Positions 45,091 through 55,757 are shown, counted from the first letter of the stretch. The stretch is DNA of 64,000 nt from Aeromicrobium terrae (GCF_008039565.1 NZ_VDUX01000001.1:310001-374000); one strand, 5' to 3'. The notes: generated by a model not told the origin, from the letters alone. Numbers and translations are program-made.

Positions 45091-45122
45091 GGGGGCACCT
45101 CCCGCGGGCCTGCCCGTGGGGG
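45091..45122. repeat. GC-rich palindrome between metK and priA
   Basis: GGGGGCACCTCCCGCGGG and CCCGTGGGGGA form a hairpin with a short loop; flanking GGTGATCGAG and TCGAGATCACC extend the dyad outward. It may end metK transcription without a U-tract. The GGGGGCACCTCCC...GGGGGA layout resembles dispersed palindromes I recall from Streptomyces; that likeness is from memory. Confidence 0.5.
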
Positions 45123-45166
45123 AATCGAGATCACCATGGTCGGCAGCGGCTGGTAGGAACGGGGGC

Positions 45167-47038
45167 GTGATCGCACGCGTCCTCGTCGACACGCCGCTGC
45201 CGCACCTGGACCGGCCGTTCGACTACCTCGTCCCCGACGAGCTGCGCGACGACGTGCACGAAGGCTGCCGCGTCAAGGTGCGGTTCGCCGGGCGCATGGT
45301 CGACGGGTTCGTCGCCGAGCTCGTCGAGGAGTCCGAGCACGACGGCAGGCTGGCGCCGATCGCCAAGGCAGTCTCGCCGGAGCCGGTGCTCTCGCCTGCG
45401 GTGATCACGCTGGCCCGCGCGGTCGCGGATCGGTGGGCCGGCACGCTCAGTGACGTCCTGCGCCTCGCGGTGCCGCCGCGCCAGGCCCGCGTCGAGGCGC
45501 AGCCCTCCGGGCCGGTCGACGGCGACCTGCCCCAGGTCACCGACGACGGCTGGCAGCTCTGGCCGCAGGGTCCGGCGTTCGTCGCCGCGCTGGCGGCGGG
45601 GGAGCGGCCCCGGGCCTGCTGGTCCGCGCTCCCGAACCGCGACCCGGCGCGGGCGATGGCCGAAGCCTGCCTCGCCACGCTCCACGCCGGCCGCGGCAGC
45701 ATCGTGTGCGTCCCCGGCGTGCGCGACGTCGCGCGGTGGGACGCCGTCTTCACCGAGGTGCTGGGGAAGGGCCGCCACGTGGTCCTCACCGGCGGCGAGA
45801 AGCCGGCCGAGCGCTACCGGTCGTTCCTGGCGGTCGCTCGCGGGGCGGTCCAGGTCGTCCTGGGCACGCGAGCCGCCGCGTACGCGCCCGTGAAGGATCT
45901 CGGGCTCGTGGCGCTGTTCGACGACGGCGACGACCTGTTCGCCGAGCCCCGGGCGCCCTACCCGCACGCCCGCGAAGTGCTGCTGACCCGCGCCGTCCAG
46001 GAGTCCACGGCCGTCCTGGTCGGCGGTTTCGCGCGGACGCCGGAGGCCCAGTCGCTGGTCGACTCCGGCTGGTGCGCCGAGATCGTCGCCGAGGCCACCA
46101 CCCGGCGACGCGCGTGGCCGCGCCTCGACGTCACCGACGGCTCGGTCGACGGAGGAGCACCGGCCCGCCTGCCGCACGAGGTGTTCAAGGCCATCCGGGC
46201 CGCCGAGGGACCGGTGCTCGTGCAGGTGCCACGGCGCGGGTACCGGTCGTCCCTGGCCTGCCAGGCCTGCCGCGAACCGGCCCGCTGCGCCACGTGCTCC
46301 GGCCCGCTCGGACAGGCCGGACCGTCCGCGCCGCTGGCCTGCCGCTGGTGTGGCACGGTCGCAGCCGACTGGGCGTGCCCCGCGTGCGGCGGCACCACGG
46401 TGCGCGCCACCAGCATCGGCCACCGCCGCACGGCGGAGGAGTACGCCCGCGCCTTCCCGGACCGTGAGGTCGTCACGTCCGGCGGCGACACCGTGCTCGA
46501 CACCGTCGGCCACGAGGCCCTCGTCGTGCTTGCGACGCCTGGCGCGGAACCGGTCGCCGCAGGCGGCTACGAGCTCGTGGTGCTGATGGACACCTGGCTG
46601 ATGCTCGGCCGCGACGACGTCCGCGTGGTCGAGGAGTCGCACCGCCGCTGGTTCAACGCCCTCGCCCTGGCTCGCGAGACGGCCACCGCCATCGCCGTCG
46701 GCGACCCGGCCGTGCTCCAGGCGCTCGTCCGTGCCGATCCGACCGGGCTGGCGGCGCAGGAGCTGGCCGACCGTGCGGCCACCCACCTGCCGCCGATCGG
46801 CCGGCTCGCCACCGTCGACGGCGACGCGGAGACCCTCGCGGCGCTCGGCGCTCGCTCCTGGACCCCGAACACCGAGGTCCTCGGCCCCGTCCCGCACGAG
46901 GAGGGGGAGCGGCTCGTGCTCCGCGCCCCTCGGCGCGAGGGTGCCGAGCTGGCCCGGTCGCTGCAACAGGTCCAGGCCGAGCGGTCAGCCGCGAAGCTCA
47001 CTCCGGTGCGCGTCCGGATCGACCCGCTCGGCTTCTGA
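45167..47038 (+). CDS. priA: Primosomal protein N' (PriA-like), helicase motifs degenerate
   Basis: 623 residues from GTG 45167, where homology begins ([20 protein letters not shown], the 3'-DNA-binding domain). A winged-helix-like part follows ([19 protein letters not shown]). The expected Walker A GxxGxGKT is missing; the region reads [14 protein letters not shown], and the DEAH box position reads LFDDGDD. The zinc-binding cysteines are kept ([30 protein letters not shown]). Such helicase-deficient PriA is the actinobacterial norm, so it is probably a DNA-binding restart factor rather than a motor. TAGGAA 7 bases upstream is a weak promoter candidate. Confidence 0.9.
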   Translation: MIARVLVDTPLPHLDRPFDYLVPDELRDDVHEGCRVKVRFAGRMVDGFVAELVEESEHDGRLAPIAKAVSPEPVLSPAVITLARAVADRWAGTLSDVLRLAVPPRQARVEAQPSGPVDGDLPQVTDDGWQLWPQGPAFVAALAAGERPRACWSALPNRDPARAMAEACLATLHAGRGSIVCVPGVRDVARWDAVFTEVLGKGRHVVLTGGEKPAERYRSFLAVARGAVQVVLGTRAAAYAPVKDLGLVALFDDGDDLFAEPRAPYPHAREVLLTRAVQESTAVLVGGFARTPEAQSLVDSGWCAEIVAEATTRRRAWPRLDVTDGSVDGGAPARLPHEVFKAIRAAEGPVLVQVPRRGYRSSLACQACREPARCATCSGPLGQAGPSAPLACRWCGTVAADWACPACGGTTVRATSIGHRRTAEEYARAFPDREVVTSGGDTVLDTVGHEALVVLATPGAEPVAAGGYELVVLMDTWLMLGRDDVRVVEESHRRWFNALALARETATAIAVGDPAVLQALVRADPTGLAAQELADRAATHLPPIGRLATVDGDAETLAALGARSWTPNTEVLGPVPHEEGERLVLRAPRREGAELARSLQQVQAERSAAKLTPVRVRIDPLGF

Positions 47039-47047
47039 CCGGATCCC

Positions 47048-47053
47048 TACACT
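47048..47053 (+). promoter_or_regulatory. Putative -10 box for leaderless fmt transcript
   Basis: TACACT is 7 bases before GTG 47061, with no ribosome binding site between. Confidence 0.45.
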
Positions 47054-47060
47054 CGACCGG

Positions 47061-47984
47061 GTGAGAGTCGTCTTCGCCGGAACGCCCGAGACCGCCCTTC
47101 CGACGCTCGACGCTCTCGTCGCGAGCCGGCACGAGGTGGCCGCGGTGCTCACCCGGCCCGACGCGCCGGCCGGCCGCGGCCGCACGCTCCAGCCCTCCCC
47201 GGTCGCGCAGCGAGCGGCCGAGCTCGGCATCGAGGTCCTCAGGCCGGAGAAGCCCTCCGACCCGGCGTTCATGGCTCGCCTGCGCGAGATCGGCCCGGCG
47301 TGCTGCCCGATCGTCGCCTACGGCGCGCTCATCCGCCGCGAGGCGCTCGACATCCCCGAGCTCGGCTGGGTCAACCTGCACTTCTCGGTCCTGCCCGCCT
47401 GGCGCGGCGCCGCTCCGGTGCAGCGCTCGATCATGGCCGGCGACGAGATCACCGGCGCCACCGTCTTCAGCCTCGTCGAGGAGCTCGACGCCGGACCGGT
47501 GCTCGGCACCATCACCGAGCGGATCCGCGACGAGGACACCGCGGGCACGCTGCTCGACCGCCTGGCCGGCCTCGGCGCCGGCCTGCTCGTCGACGCGCTC
47601 GACCACATCGAGGACGGCGACATCGGCGCCCACCAGCAGCCGGAGGACGGCGTCTCGTACGCCGCCAAGCTCACCACCGAGGACGCGCGGGTCGACTGGA
47701 CCCGGCCGGCGTTCGCCGTCGACCGTCAGGTCCGCGGCTGCACCCCCGCACCGGGCGCGTGGACCGTCGTGGGCGACCAGCGGCTCAAGCTCGGCCCCGT
47801 GACGATCACGCCCGAGGACACCCTCCGTCCCGGAGTGATCCAGGTCGGCAAGCGGGAGGTCCGGGTCGGCACCGCCACCACCGACGTCGTGCTGGGCGAG
47901 GTCCAGCCGGTCGGGAAGAAGGCGATGGCCGCCGCCGACTGGGGCCGCGGTGCCGGTGTCCCGGACGGCACGGTTCTGGCGTGA
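47061..47984 (+). CDS. fmt: Methionyl-tRNA formyltransferase
   Basis: 307 residues. N-terminal hydrolase domain starting [16 protein letters not shown], the folate loop region [20 protein letters not shown] (about residues 108-127, with the His and conserved SLLP-like segment), DAGPVLG and a C-terminal OB-fold domain. Leaderless-type GTG start. The stop overlaps the rsmB GTG (GTGA). Confidence 0.95.
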   Translation: MRVVFAGTPETALPTLDALVASRHEVAAVLTRPDAPAGRGRTLQPSPVAQRAAELGIEVLRPEKPSDPAFMARLREIGPACCPIVAYGALIRREALDIPELGWVNLHFSVLPAWRGAAPVQRSIMAGDEITGATVFSLVEELDAGPVLGTITERIRDEDTAGTLLDRLAGLGAGLLVDALDHIEDGDIGAHQQPEDGVSYAAKLTTEDARVDWTRPAFAVDRQVRGCTPAPGAWTVVGDQRLKLGPVTITPEDTLRPGVIQVGKREVRVGTATTDVVLGEVQPVGKKAMAAADWGRGAGVPDGTVLA

Positions 47985-49258
47985 GCGACCCGGTCCGGGG
48001 CACCGCCTTCGACGTGCTGCGCGCCGTCGACGAGCGGGACGCCTACGTCAACCTGCTCCTCCCGACGCTGCTGCGCGAGCGCGGCATCACCGGCCGGGAC
48101 GCCGGACTGGCCACCGAGCTGACCCACGGCACGCTGCGCCGCCGTGGCACCTACGACGCGATCCTGGGCCATCTCTCTCGCCAGGGCATCGAGGGCATCG
48201 ACCCGCCGGTGCTCGACGCGCTGCGGCTCGGGACCCACCAGCTGCTCGGCATGCGCGTCCCGGCCCACGCCGCGGTCTCGACCACGGTCGACCTCGTCCG
48301 CCGCACGTCCGGCCACAAACCGGTCGGCTTCGCCAACGCCCTGCTCCGTCGGGTGGGGGAGAAGGACCTCGACACCTGGGTCACCGAGCTCACCGCCGGG
48401 CTGGGCGAGGACCAGGCGCTGTCCATCAGTGCGTCGCACCCGGTGTGGATCGTCCAGGCACTTCGCGACGCGCTTGGACCGGACGGCGATCTCCGAGGCC
48501 TGCTCGACGCGGACAACCTGCCGCCCAAGGTCACGCTCGTCGCCCGACCGGGCCTGTCCGATCCGTCCGAGCTGCCCGGCGAACCTGGTCGTTGGTCGCC
48601 GTACGCGCGGATCCTCGAAGGTGGTGACCCCGGCGAGATCGCTGCCGTCCGTGACGGCCGCGCCGGCGTGCAGGACGAGGGGTCACAGCTCGTCGCCATC
48701 ACGCTCGCGGAGGCGACGGTCGACGGCCAGGACGACCGATGGCTCGACCTGTGCGCCGGACCCGGCGGAAAGGCGGCTCTGCTGGCTGCCCTGGCCACCC
48801 GGCGCGGCGCGCACCTGGTGGCCAACGAGGTGCAGCGGCACCGGGCCGAGCTGGTCGAGCAGGCGCTCCGACAGCTGCCGGACGTCGAGGTCACCGTGCA
48901 CGACGGCCGGCACGGCCCGTGGGAGCCGGAGTCGTTCGACCGGGTGCTCGTCGACGCGCCGTGCACCGGTCTCGGGGCGCTGCGGCGACGCCCGGAGTCC
49001 CGCTGGCGCCGCCGCCCCGAGGACCTCGCGACGCTCGTCCCGCTCCAGCGCGATCTGTTGGACCGAGCGCTGGACCTGACGCGGCCCGGGGGAGTCGTCG
49101 CCTACGCCACGTGCTCGCCCCACCGCGCGGAGACGGTCGAGGTCGTCGACGCCGTCGTGTCCGCTCGCCCGGACGTGACCGTGGAGGCCGACCACCAGTG
49201 GTGGCCGCACCTCCACGGCACGGACGCGATGTTCTGCGCCCTACTCCGTCGCGGCTGA
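47981..49258 (+). CDS. rsmB: 16S rRNA (cytosine-5) methyltransferase RsmB-like (NOL1/NOP2/Sun)
   Basis: 425 residues. N-terminal NusB-like RNA-binding domain (about 1-140) and a SAM-dependent methylase domain with [17 protein letters not shown] (motif I), [16 protein letters not shown] (motif IV, first catalytic Cys) and [11 protein letters not shown] (motif VI, second Cys). It probably methylates C967 of 16S rRNA. Coupled to fmt. Its 3' end overlaps the convergent efflux gene by 18 bases. Confidence 0.92.
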   Translation: MSDPVRGTAFDVLRAVDERDAYVNLLLPTLLRERGITGRDAGLATELTHGTLRRRGTYDAILGHLSRQGIEGIDPPVLDALRLGTHQLLGMRVPAHAAVSTTVDLVRRTSGHKPVGFANALLRRVGEKDLDTWVTELTAGLGEDQALSISASHPVWIVQALRDALGPDGDLRGLLDADNLPPKVTLVARPGLSDPSELPGEPGRWSPYARILEGGDPGEIAAVRDGRAGVQDEGSQLVAITLAEATVDGQDDRWLDLCAGPGGKAALLAALATRRGAHLVANEVQRHRAELVEQALRQLPDVEVTVHDGRHGPWEPESFDRVLVDAPCTGLGALRRRPESRWRRRPEDLATLVPLQRDLLDRALDLTRPGGVVAYATCSPHRAETVEVVDAVVSARPDVTVEADHQWWPHLHGTDAMFCALLRRG

Positions 49259-50665
49259 GACCAGCGCCGGCGTGCGGCCGGGCCGCAGCTGCCGGGCGGC
49301 CATCGTGCCCGCGACGAGGACGGCCAGCAGCCCGAAGATCGACGCGGTGTCGAGCGCCTCGCGCACGCCCGGGATGAACTCGCCGGGCACGGCGTACGAG
49401 GCGTAGACCGACACGATGACGGCGAGTCCCAGGGCGCCGCCGATCTGCTGCGTCGTCTGGAGCATGCCGGCCGCGGTCCCGGTGTGACGGTCGTCGACCT
49501 TGGACAGCACCACCACGGTGATCGGCATGAACGCGAGCCCCGCGCCGATGCCGTTGATCAGCAGCGGCGTGGCGACGTCGCCCCAGTACGTGCTGGTCGT
49601 GGTGAGCTCCCGCAGCCAGGCAACGCTGATGAGTCCCAGCGTCGAGCCGGCGGTGATGAGCGGCCACGGGCCGAAGCGCGCCACCAGGCGCGGGGTCACC
49701 CGCGAGACCGCGAAGATCGCCAGGCTCAGCGGCAGGAACGCCAGCCCCGACGTGAAGGCGCCGAGGCCGAGCGTGCGCTGCATGAATTGCACCATGAGGA
49801 AGAACAGCGCCATCTGCACGCCGATGAACAGCATCATCGTGGTGAGAGCCGCGACGCGTGAGCGGGCCTGGAGCAGCGACGGCAGCAGCAGCGGCTGACG
49901 CGCCCGGCGCTCCACGGCGGCGAACGAGCTCAGCAGGGCGGCGGCGACGACGAACGCGCTGATCGTGACCGGCGACGTCCAGCCGTGGTCCGCGACGCTG
50001 ATGAACCCGTACACCAGGGCGACCGAGCCGGCCGTCGCGGTGATGGCGCCGAGCACGTCGAAGTGTCCGGGCTGACGGTTCGTCTCGGGAACGAAGCGAC
50101 GGACGAGCAGGACGGCCATGAGGCCGATCGGCACGTTGATGATCAGGGCCCAGCGCCACGAGGCGTACCCGGTGAGGGCGCCGCCGAGGATCAGGCCGAT
50201 GGAGGCGCCGGCGGACGACACCGCGCTGAACAGCGCGAGCCCGCGGTTGCGGGCCGCCTCGGTGGGCGCGCCGGCGACGATGAGCGCCAGCACGCTCGGA
50301 GCCGCGATGGCGGCGCCGACGCCTTGCAGGGCGCGGGAGGCGACGAGCATGGCGGGGTCCTGGGCCAGGCCGCCGAGCAGGGACGCCACCGAGAAGACGG
50401 TGACACCGATCTCGAACGACCGCAGGCGCCCGATGACGTCGCCGAGACGGCCGCCGAACAGCAGCAGGCCGCCGAAGGCGAGGGCGTAGGCGTTGAGGAC
50501 CCACGAGAGATTCGCCGCGCTGAACCCGAGGTCGGTCTTGAGCAGGGGGAGCGCGACGTTCACGACGGTCATGTCGAGGATGAGCATGAGCTGCGCCGTG
50601 AGCACCAGCGCAAGGCCGACGGTGGCCCGCCGTTGCGCCGGTGGAGCGGAGGTGATGGTGGTCAT
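49241..50665 (-). CDS. MFS drug/proton antiporter, DHA2 (EmrB/QacA) family
   Basis: 474 residues from the ATG at 50665, about 14 hydrophobic helices. Seen: motif LDMTVVNVALPLLKTDLGFS in helix 1, GGRLGDVIGRLRSF (loop 2-3 motif A), ALQGVGAAIAAPSVLALI (motif B) and GASIGLILGGALTGYASWRWALIINVPIG in pieces (motif C and the DHA2 signature). Exports an unknown drug or metabolite. Divergent from a TetR gene across twin operators, so it is probably repressed by it. The pair interrupts the normal rsmB-rpe neighbourhood. Confidence 0.92.
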   Translation of the reverse strand: MTTITSAPPAQRRATVGLALVLTAQLMLILDMTVVNVALPLLKTDLGFSAANLSWVLNAYALAFGGLLLFGGRLGDVIGRLRSFEIGVTVFSVASLLGGLAQDPAMLVASRALQGVGAAIAAPSVLALIVAGAPTEAARNRGLALFSAVSSAGASIGLILGGALTGYASWRWALIINVPIGLMAVLLVRRFVPETNRQPGHFDVLGAITATAGSVALVYGFISVADHGWTSPVTISAFVVAAALLSSFAAVERRARQPLLLPSLLQARSRVAALTTMMLFIGVQMALFFLMVQFMQRTLGLGAFTSGLAFLPLSLAIFAVSRVTPRLVARFGPWPLITAGSTLGLISVAWLRELTTTSTYWGDVATPLLINGIGAGLAFMPITVVVLSKVDDRHTGTAAGMLQTTQQIGGALGLAVIVSVYASYAVPGEFIPGVREALDTASIFGLLAVLVAGTMAARQLRPGRTPALVSAATE

Positions 50666-50710
50666 GAAGACGGCTTTCTGTCGTACGAGTCGAAGTGACG
50701 TACACTGGAA

Positions 50711-50725
50711 CGGAGGATGACTCCG
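50711..50725. promoter_or_regulatory. Putative TetR operator 1
   Basis: CGGAGGATGACTCCG is a 5+5 base inverted repeat with 5-base spacer, in the divergent region between the efflux gene and the TetR gene. A second copy lies 33 bases on. Confidence 0.7.
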
Positions 50726-50743
50726 GTTACTTGACCGACTATA

Positions 50744-50758
50744 CGGAGAGTGTCTCCG
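50744..50758. promoter_or_regulatory. Putative TetR operator 2
   Basis: CGGAGAGTGTCTCCG shares both arms and the flanking ACGGAG/CTCCGGT with operator 1 but has a different spacer. It lies 22 bases before the GTG of the regulator, so binding should affect both divergent promoters; TATAC at 50740-50744 may be part of the -10 box. Confidence 0.7.
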
Positions 50759-50779
50759 GTTAGCAAGGAGGGTTGTGCT

Positions 50780-51394
50780 GTGGCCTCCACCACACCTGCC
50801 GTCATCGCGTCCGAGGAGACCGCCAAGCCGAGGCGCGCGGACGCCCAGCGGAACTACGACAAGCTGCTCGCCGCGGCCCGGGAGATCTTCCGGGAGCACG
50901 GGGCCCAGGCGTCGCTGGACGACATCGCCAAGCGCGCGGGCGTCGGTCCGGGCACCTTGTACCGGCACTTCCCGACGCGCGACGACCTGATCGACGCCGT
51001 CATGCGCGAGTGGTCCGAGGACGTCGACTCCGACAGTGACGAGGTCATCGCCGCGGGCCTCGACGCCCAGGAGACGCTGCGGACGTGGTTCGGCAAGTTC
51101 GTCGAGAACATCGGCGTCTACCGCGGCGCCGCCGCCAAGGTGATGTCCGCGATGGACGACGAGTCCTCGCCGATCTACCGCAAGTGCCAGGTCCTGGTCG
51201 GCGCGAACGACAAGGTCCTCACGCACCTGGCCGGCCGGGGCGAGCTGCGCGACGGCGTCGACTCGCGCGAGGTCATGCGGCTCGTCAGCGGCATCGCCAC
51301 CGTCGCCGACCAGTCGCACCTGAGCGTGGACGAGTCCACGCCGATGCTCGACATCGTGATCCAGGGCATCCTGCGCGACCCGTCGGCACCCTGA
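50780..51394 (+). CDS. TetR-family transcriptional repressor
   Basis: 204 residues from GTG 50780 with AAGGAGGG 7 bases upstream; earlier in-frame starts to 50750 would overlap operator 2. N-terminal helix-turn-helix (about 25-70): ARE-IFREHGAQASLDDIAKRAGVGPGTLYRHFPTRDDLI in pieces, the textbook TetR pattern. The C-terminal ligand domain (FGKFVENIGVYRG, SGIATVADQS) matches the SbtR-like group loosely. It probably controls the divergent efflux gene and itself through the two palindromes. Confidence 0.92.
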   Translation: MASTTPAVIASEETAKPRRADAQRNYDKLLAAAREIFREHGAQASLDDIAKRAGVGPGTLYRHFPTRDDLIDAVMREWSEDVDSDSDEVIAAGLDAQETLRTWFGKFVENIGVYRGAAAKVMSAMDDESSPIYRKCQVLVGANDKVLTHLAGRGELRDGVDSREVMRLVSGIATVADQSHLSVDESTPMLDIVIQGILRDPSAP

Positions 51395-51413
51395 GCTCCC
51401 ACTAGGCTTTCGG

Positions 51414-51455
51414 GGTCTCGATACATCCCGCTCGTTCCTCGCGGGACACTCGACC
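51414..51455. repeat. Palindromic extragenic element upstream of rpe
   Basis: GGTCTCGA at the left and TCGACC at the right enclose an inner TCCCGC...GCGGGA stem. It resembles short dispersed palindromes often seen between genes in GC-rich actinobacteria. It may also end the tetR transcript. Confidence 0.45.
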
Positions 51456-51463
51456 TCCTTCGC

Positions 51464-51469
51464 TACGCT
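51464..51469 (+). promoter_or_regulatory. Putative -10 box for leaderless rpe transcript
   Basis: TACGCT is 6 bases before ATG 51476 with no ribosome binding site. Confidence 0.45.
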
Positions 51470-51475
51470 CCGGAC

Positions 51476-52141
<666 letters not shown>

Positions 52142-52153
52142 CGAGGTCCGCGC

Positions 52154-52159
52154 TAGACT
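52154..52159 (+). promoter_or_regulatory. Putative -10 box of the riboflavin operon
   Basis: TAGACT lies about 27 bases before the riboswitch helix P1, suitable for a start near 52166. Confidence 0.5.
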
Positions 52160-52180
52160 GAGGGCAACGAGCAACACGCT

Positions 52181-52312
52181 CGCGTGCACAGGGGTCGGTG
52201 AAATTCCGAGCCGGCGGTGACAGTCCGCGACCCGAGTCCAGCTTGCTGGACGAGGTTGAACCGGTGGAACTCCGGTACCGACGGTCAGAGTCCGGATGGG
52301 ATGCGCACGCGT
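52181..52312 (+). ncRNA. FMN riboswitch (RFN element)
   Basis: The conserved core is clear: AGGGGTCGGTGAAATTCCGA, CCGGCGGTGACAGTCCGCGA, GGTTGAACCGGTGGAACTCC and GGTACCGACGGTCAGAGTCC, then GGATGGGA. The ends CGCGTGCAC and TGCGCACGCG pair as helix P1. About 76 bases separate it from ribD and no terminator with a U-run is seen, so control of translation is more likely than attenuation. FMN binding should shut ribD-ribE-ribBA-ribH. Confidence 0.96.
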
Positions 52313-52388
52313 CGGGTTCCGCGTCGCGTGAGTGACGCCCGCCCGCCATCGCCCCGGTGCACCAGGAGATCTGGAGCTGGAGAGAACG

Positions 52389-53426
52389 ATGGCCACCGAG
52401 ACGGAGCTGCGAGCGATGCGCCGCGCGATCGACGTCGCGCGCTCCGTGCCCCGCACGCTGCCGAACCCGCGGGTCGGCTGCGTCCTCCTGGCGCCGGACG
52501 GCGCCGAGATCGCCGTCGGCGTCCACCGTGGTGCCGGCACGCCGCACGCGGAGGCCGACGCCCTCGCGCGGGCGGGGGACCAGGCGCGTGGTGCCACGGC
52601 CGTCGTCACGCTCGAGCCCTGCAACCACACCGGACGCACCGAGCCGTGTGCCAGCGCGCTGATCGCGGCCGGCGTCGCCCGCGTCATCCATGCCCAGACC
52701 GATCCGAACCCGAAGGCTGCCGGGGGAGCGGCCGCGCTCCAGGCCGCGGGCATCAACGTGGAGTCCGGCGTGCTCGCCGACGAGGCCACCGCGCTGAACG
52801 TCGAGTGGACCTTTTCCATCACGCACGGCCGTCCGTTCGTCACCTGGAAGTACGCCGCGACGCTCGACGGGCTGAGCGCCGCGCCCGACGGCAGCAGCAA
52901 GTGGATCACCAGCGCGGAGGCACGTCGCGACGTCCAGGCGTTCCGTGCCGAGTCCGACGCGATCATGGCCGGCACCGGCGCGGTCCTTGCCGACGACCCC
53001 CGCCTCACCGTGCGCGACGAGGACGACCTGCCGCTGCCCTACGAGCAGCAGCCGTTGCGCGTCGTGGTCGGCGAGACGCAGATCCCGCAGTACTACCGGG
53101 TGTTCGACCGGGTCGCCCCGACACTCCTGATCCAGAGCCGCGACCCCGACACGGTCCTGGCCAAGCTGACCGAGAACGAGATCCACCACGTCTGGCTGGA
53201 GGGCGGTCCGCGTCTCGCCGGCGGGTTCTGGAACGCCGGGCTGATCGACCGCGTCATCGGCTACATCGCGCCGTCCATGCTCGGCTCCGGCCGCGCCGCC
53301 CTGGAGGGCGAGGCCACCACGCTCGCCGACCTGCGCCCCATCGACGTGCAGGACCTGCGCACCGTCGGGCCCGACATCCGCATCATCGGCACGCCTGGTC
53401 GCTGCGCACGAGAGGAGATGCCCTGA
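52389..53426 (+). CDS. ribD: Bifunctional riboflavin biosynthesis deaminase/reductase RibD
   Basis: 345 residues from ATG 52389 with GGAGAG upstream; the frame is open to 52332, which lies in the leader. Deaminase half (about 1-140) with zinc ligands in HAEADAL and PCNHTGRTEPC, reductase half from about 150 with KYAATLDGLSAAPDGSSKWI and EGGPRLAGGFW. Carries out the second and third steps of riboflavin synthesis. TGATG junction with ribE. Confidence 0.95.
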   Translation: MATETELRAMRRAIDVARSVPRTLPNPRVGCVLLAPDGAEIAVGVHRGAGTPHAEADALARAGDQARGATAVVTLEPCNHTGRTEPCASALIAAGVARVIHAQTDPNPKAAGGAAALQAAGINVESGVLADEATALNVEWTFSITHGRPFVTWKYAATLDGLSAAPDGSSKWITSAEARRDVQAFRAESDAIMAGTGAVLADDPRLTVRDEDDLPLPYEQQPLRVVVGETQIPQYYRVFDRVAPTLLIQSRDPDTVLAKLTENEIHHVWLEGGPRLAGGFWNAGLIDRVIGYIAPSMLGSGRAALEGEATTLADLRPIDVQDLRTVGPDIRIIGTPGRCAREEMP

Positions 53427-54058
53427 TGTTCACCGGACTGGTCGAGGAGACCGGCACCGTCACCGCGATCGAGTCGCTCGGCGACTCGGTCCGCCTCACC
53501 GTGCGCGGCCCCGTCGTCACCGCCGACGCCACGCACGGCGCGTCGATCGCCGTGAACGGCTGCTGCCTGACCGTGATGGCCCAGGACGACGACACGTTCT
53601 CCGCCGACGTCATGGCCGAGTCGCTCGCCAAGACGTCGCTCGGCGACCTCGCGGTGGGCGACGCCGTGAACCTCGAGCGCGCCATGGCCGCCGGCGCCCG
53701 GATGGGCGGACACGTCGTCCAGGGCCACGTCGACGGCACCGGCACGCTGATCGACCGCACGCCCGGTGACCACTGGGAAGTGCTGCGCTTCGCGATCCCG
53801 GCCGAGCTGGCCCGCTACCTGGTGCCCAAGGGCTCCATCACCGTCGACGGGGTCTCGTTGACCGTCGTCGACGTCGTCGACGCGGTGCCGGACGAGGAGG
53901 GGGAGCCCTGGTTCTCGGTCTCCCTGATCCCCACGACCCTCGCCGACACCACGCTCGGCACCACGCGACCCGGCGACCGGGTCAACCTCGAGGTGGACAT
54001 CCTCGCCAAGTACGTCGAGCGGCTGCTGGCCGCTCAGCAGAAGGAGGCACGCGCATGA
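53426..54058 (+). CDS. ribE: Riboflavin synthase alpha subunit
   Basis: 210 residues. Internal duplication of the lumazine-binding fold: [12 protein letters not shown] and NGCCLTVM in the first half, [12 protein letters not shown] and [13 protein letters not shown] in the second. Forms riboflavin by dismutating two lumazines. The stop overlaps the ribBA ATG (ATGA). Confidence 0.96.
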   Translation: MFTGLVEETGTVTAIESLGDSVRLTVRGPVVTADATHGASIAVNGCCLTVMAQDDDTFSADVMAESLAKTSLGDLAVGDAVNLERAMAAGARMGGHVVQGHVDGTGTLIDRTPGDHWEVLRFAIPAELARYLVPKGSITVDGVSLTVVDVVDAVPDEEGEPWFSVSLIPTTLADTTLGTTRPGDRVNLEVDILAKYVERLLAAQQKEARA

Positions 54059-55275
54059 AGGTGCGACTCGACAGCATCGAACGGGCGCTCGCTGACATCC
54101 GCGACGGCAAGGCCGTCGTCGTGGTCGACGACGAGAACCGCGAGAACGAGGGCGACATCATCTTCGCCGCCAGCAAGGCGACGCCGGAGCTGATGGGCTT
54201 CCTCGTGCGGCACTCCAGCGGCTACGTCTGCGCGCCGATCACCGGGGAGATCCTCGACCGCCTCGGCATCCCGCTGATGACGCCACACAACCGCGAGCTG
54301 ATGCGCACCGCGTACACGATCTCCATCGACGCCCGCGACGGCATCACCACCGGCATCTCTGCCGCCGACCGCGCGCGCACGTGCCGCGTGCTGGCCGACT
54401 CGGCCACGGAGCCGTTCGAGCTCGTCCAGCCCGGCCACGTCCTGCCGCTGCGCGCCAAGGACGGCGGGGTGCTGGAGCGCGCCGGCCACACCGAGGCCGC
54501 CGTCGACCTGACCCGGCTCGCCGGGCTCACCCCGGCCGGCGTGATCGGCGAGGTCGTCCACGACGACGGCACGCTGATGCGCGCCCCCGCGTTGCGGGAG
54601 TTCGCCGACGAGAACGACCTCGCTCTCGTCTCGATCGAGGACCTGCAGATCTATCGCCGCCTGCACGAGTCGCAGGTCGAGCGGCTGGCCGAGACCAGCC
54701 TGCCCACGGAGTTCGGGCAGTTCACCGCGCTCGGCTACCGGGACACGATCGACGGCTCCGAGCACATCGCCCTCGTCCACGGTGAGCCGAGCACCCAGGA
54801 TGTCCTGGTGCGCCTGCACTCGGAGTGCCTGACCGGCGACGTGCTCGGCTCGCGTCGTTGCGACTGCGGCCCGCAGCTCCAGGCGTCGATGGCCGAGATC
54901 ACCGCCGAGGGCGCCGGCGTGGTCGTCTACCTCCGCGGCCACGAGGGTCGCGGCATCGGCCTGCTGCACAAGCTGCAGGCGTACGCGCTGCAGGACGACG
55001 GTCGCGACACGGTCGACGCGAACCTCGAGCTCGGGTTCGCCGAGGACGACCGCGACTACGCCGCGGGCGCGCAGATCCTGCGCGACCTCGGCATCACCTC
55101 GGTCCGCCTGCTCACCAACAACCCGGACAAGGCGAACGGCCTGGAGACGTACGGCGTCAAGGTGGCCGAGCGCCTGCCGCTGGCCATCACGCCGACGCCG
55201 GAGAACATCCGGTACCTGCGCACCAAGGCCGAGCGGATGGGTCACGACCTGCCCGGGCTGGAGGTCCCCGAATGA
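54055..55275 (+). CDS. ribBA: Bifunctional DHBP synthase / GTP cyclohydrolase II
   Basis: 406 residues. RibB half (about 1-200): [28 protein letters not shown], and [10 protein letters not shown]. RibA half from about 205: zinc cysteines in [20 protein letters not shown] and the arginine loop [10 protein letters not shown], then [15 protein letters not shown]. It starts both branches of riboflavin synthesis from GTP and ribulose-5-P. Coupled to ribE and ribH. Confidence 0.97.
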   Translation: MKVRLDSIERALADIRDGKAVVVVDDENRENEGDIIFAASKATPELMGFLVRHSSGYVCAPITGEILDRLGIPLMTPHNRELMRTAYTISIDARDGITTGISAADRARTCRVLADSATEPFELVQPGHVLPLRAKDGGVLERAGHTEAAVDLTRLAGLTPAGVIGEVVHDDGTLMRAPALREFADENDLALVSIEDLQIYRRLHESQVERLAETSLPTEFGQFTALGYRDTIDGSEHIALVHGEPSTQDVLVRLHSECLTGDVLGSRRCDCGPQLQASMAEITAEGAGVVVYLRGHEGRGIGLLHKLQAYALQDDGRDTVDANLELGFAEDDRDYAAGAQILRDLGITSVRLLTNNPDKANGLETYGVKVAERLPLAITPTPENIRYLRTKAERMGHDLPGLEVPE

Positions 55276-55745
55276 GCGGGCACGGAGCACCCAGCCTGCA
55301 CGTCGACGCCGCCGGCGCACGCGTCGCGGTCGTCGCGTCCAGCTGGCACGACGAGGTGATGGACGGGCTGCTGGCCGGCGCCCAGACCGCGCTCGCCGAC
55401 GCCGGGGTCACCGACGTCACTGTGCTGCGCGCCCCGGGCTCGTTCGAGCTGCCGATCATCGCCCAGGCCTGCGCGACGTCCGGGTACGACGCCGTCATCG
55501 CGCTCGGTGTGATCATCCGCGGCGGCACGCCGCACTTCGAGTACGTCAGCGCCGCCGCCACCGACGGCTTGGCGCGCGTCGCACTCGACACCGGCGTCCC
55601 GGTCGGCTTCGGCCTGCTCACGTGCGACGACGAGCAGCAGGCCCTCGACCGGGCCGGTCTGCCGGACAGCCGGGAGGACAAGGGCCGCGAGGCCGTCGAG
55701 GCCGCGCTGGCGACGTGGACGGTGCTGCGCGGCGTCCGGGGCTAG
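55272..55745 (+). CDS. ribH: 6,7-dimethyl-8-ribityllumazine synthase
   Basis: 157 residues. Seen: [16 protein letters not shown], the substrate loop [30 protein letters not shown] with the catalytic His, and [16 protein letters not shown]. Forms the icosahedral or pentameric lumazine synthase. ATG inside the ribBA stop. Confidence 0.95.
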   Translation: MSGHGAPSLHVDAAGARVAVVASSWHDEVMDGLLAGAQTALADAGVTDVTVLRAPGSFELPIIAQACATSGYDAVIALGVIIRGGTPHFEYVSAAATDGLARVALDTGVPVGFGLLTCDDEQQALDRAGLPDSREDKGREAVEAALATWTVLRGVRG

Positions 55746-55757
55746 CTCGCGGGCCGA

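Noticed and set aside
45056-45166. PriA extended N-terminus from 45056
   Set aside because: It would translate the palindrome downstream of metK; homology begins at [12 protein letters not shown].
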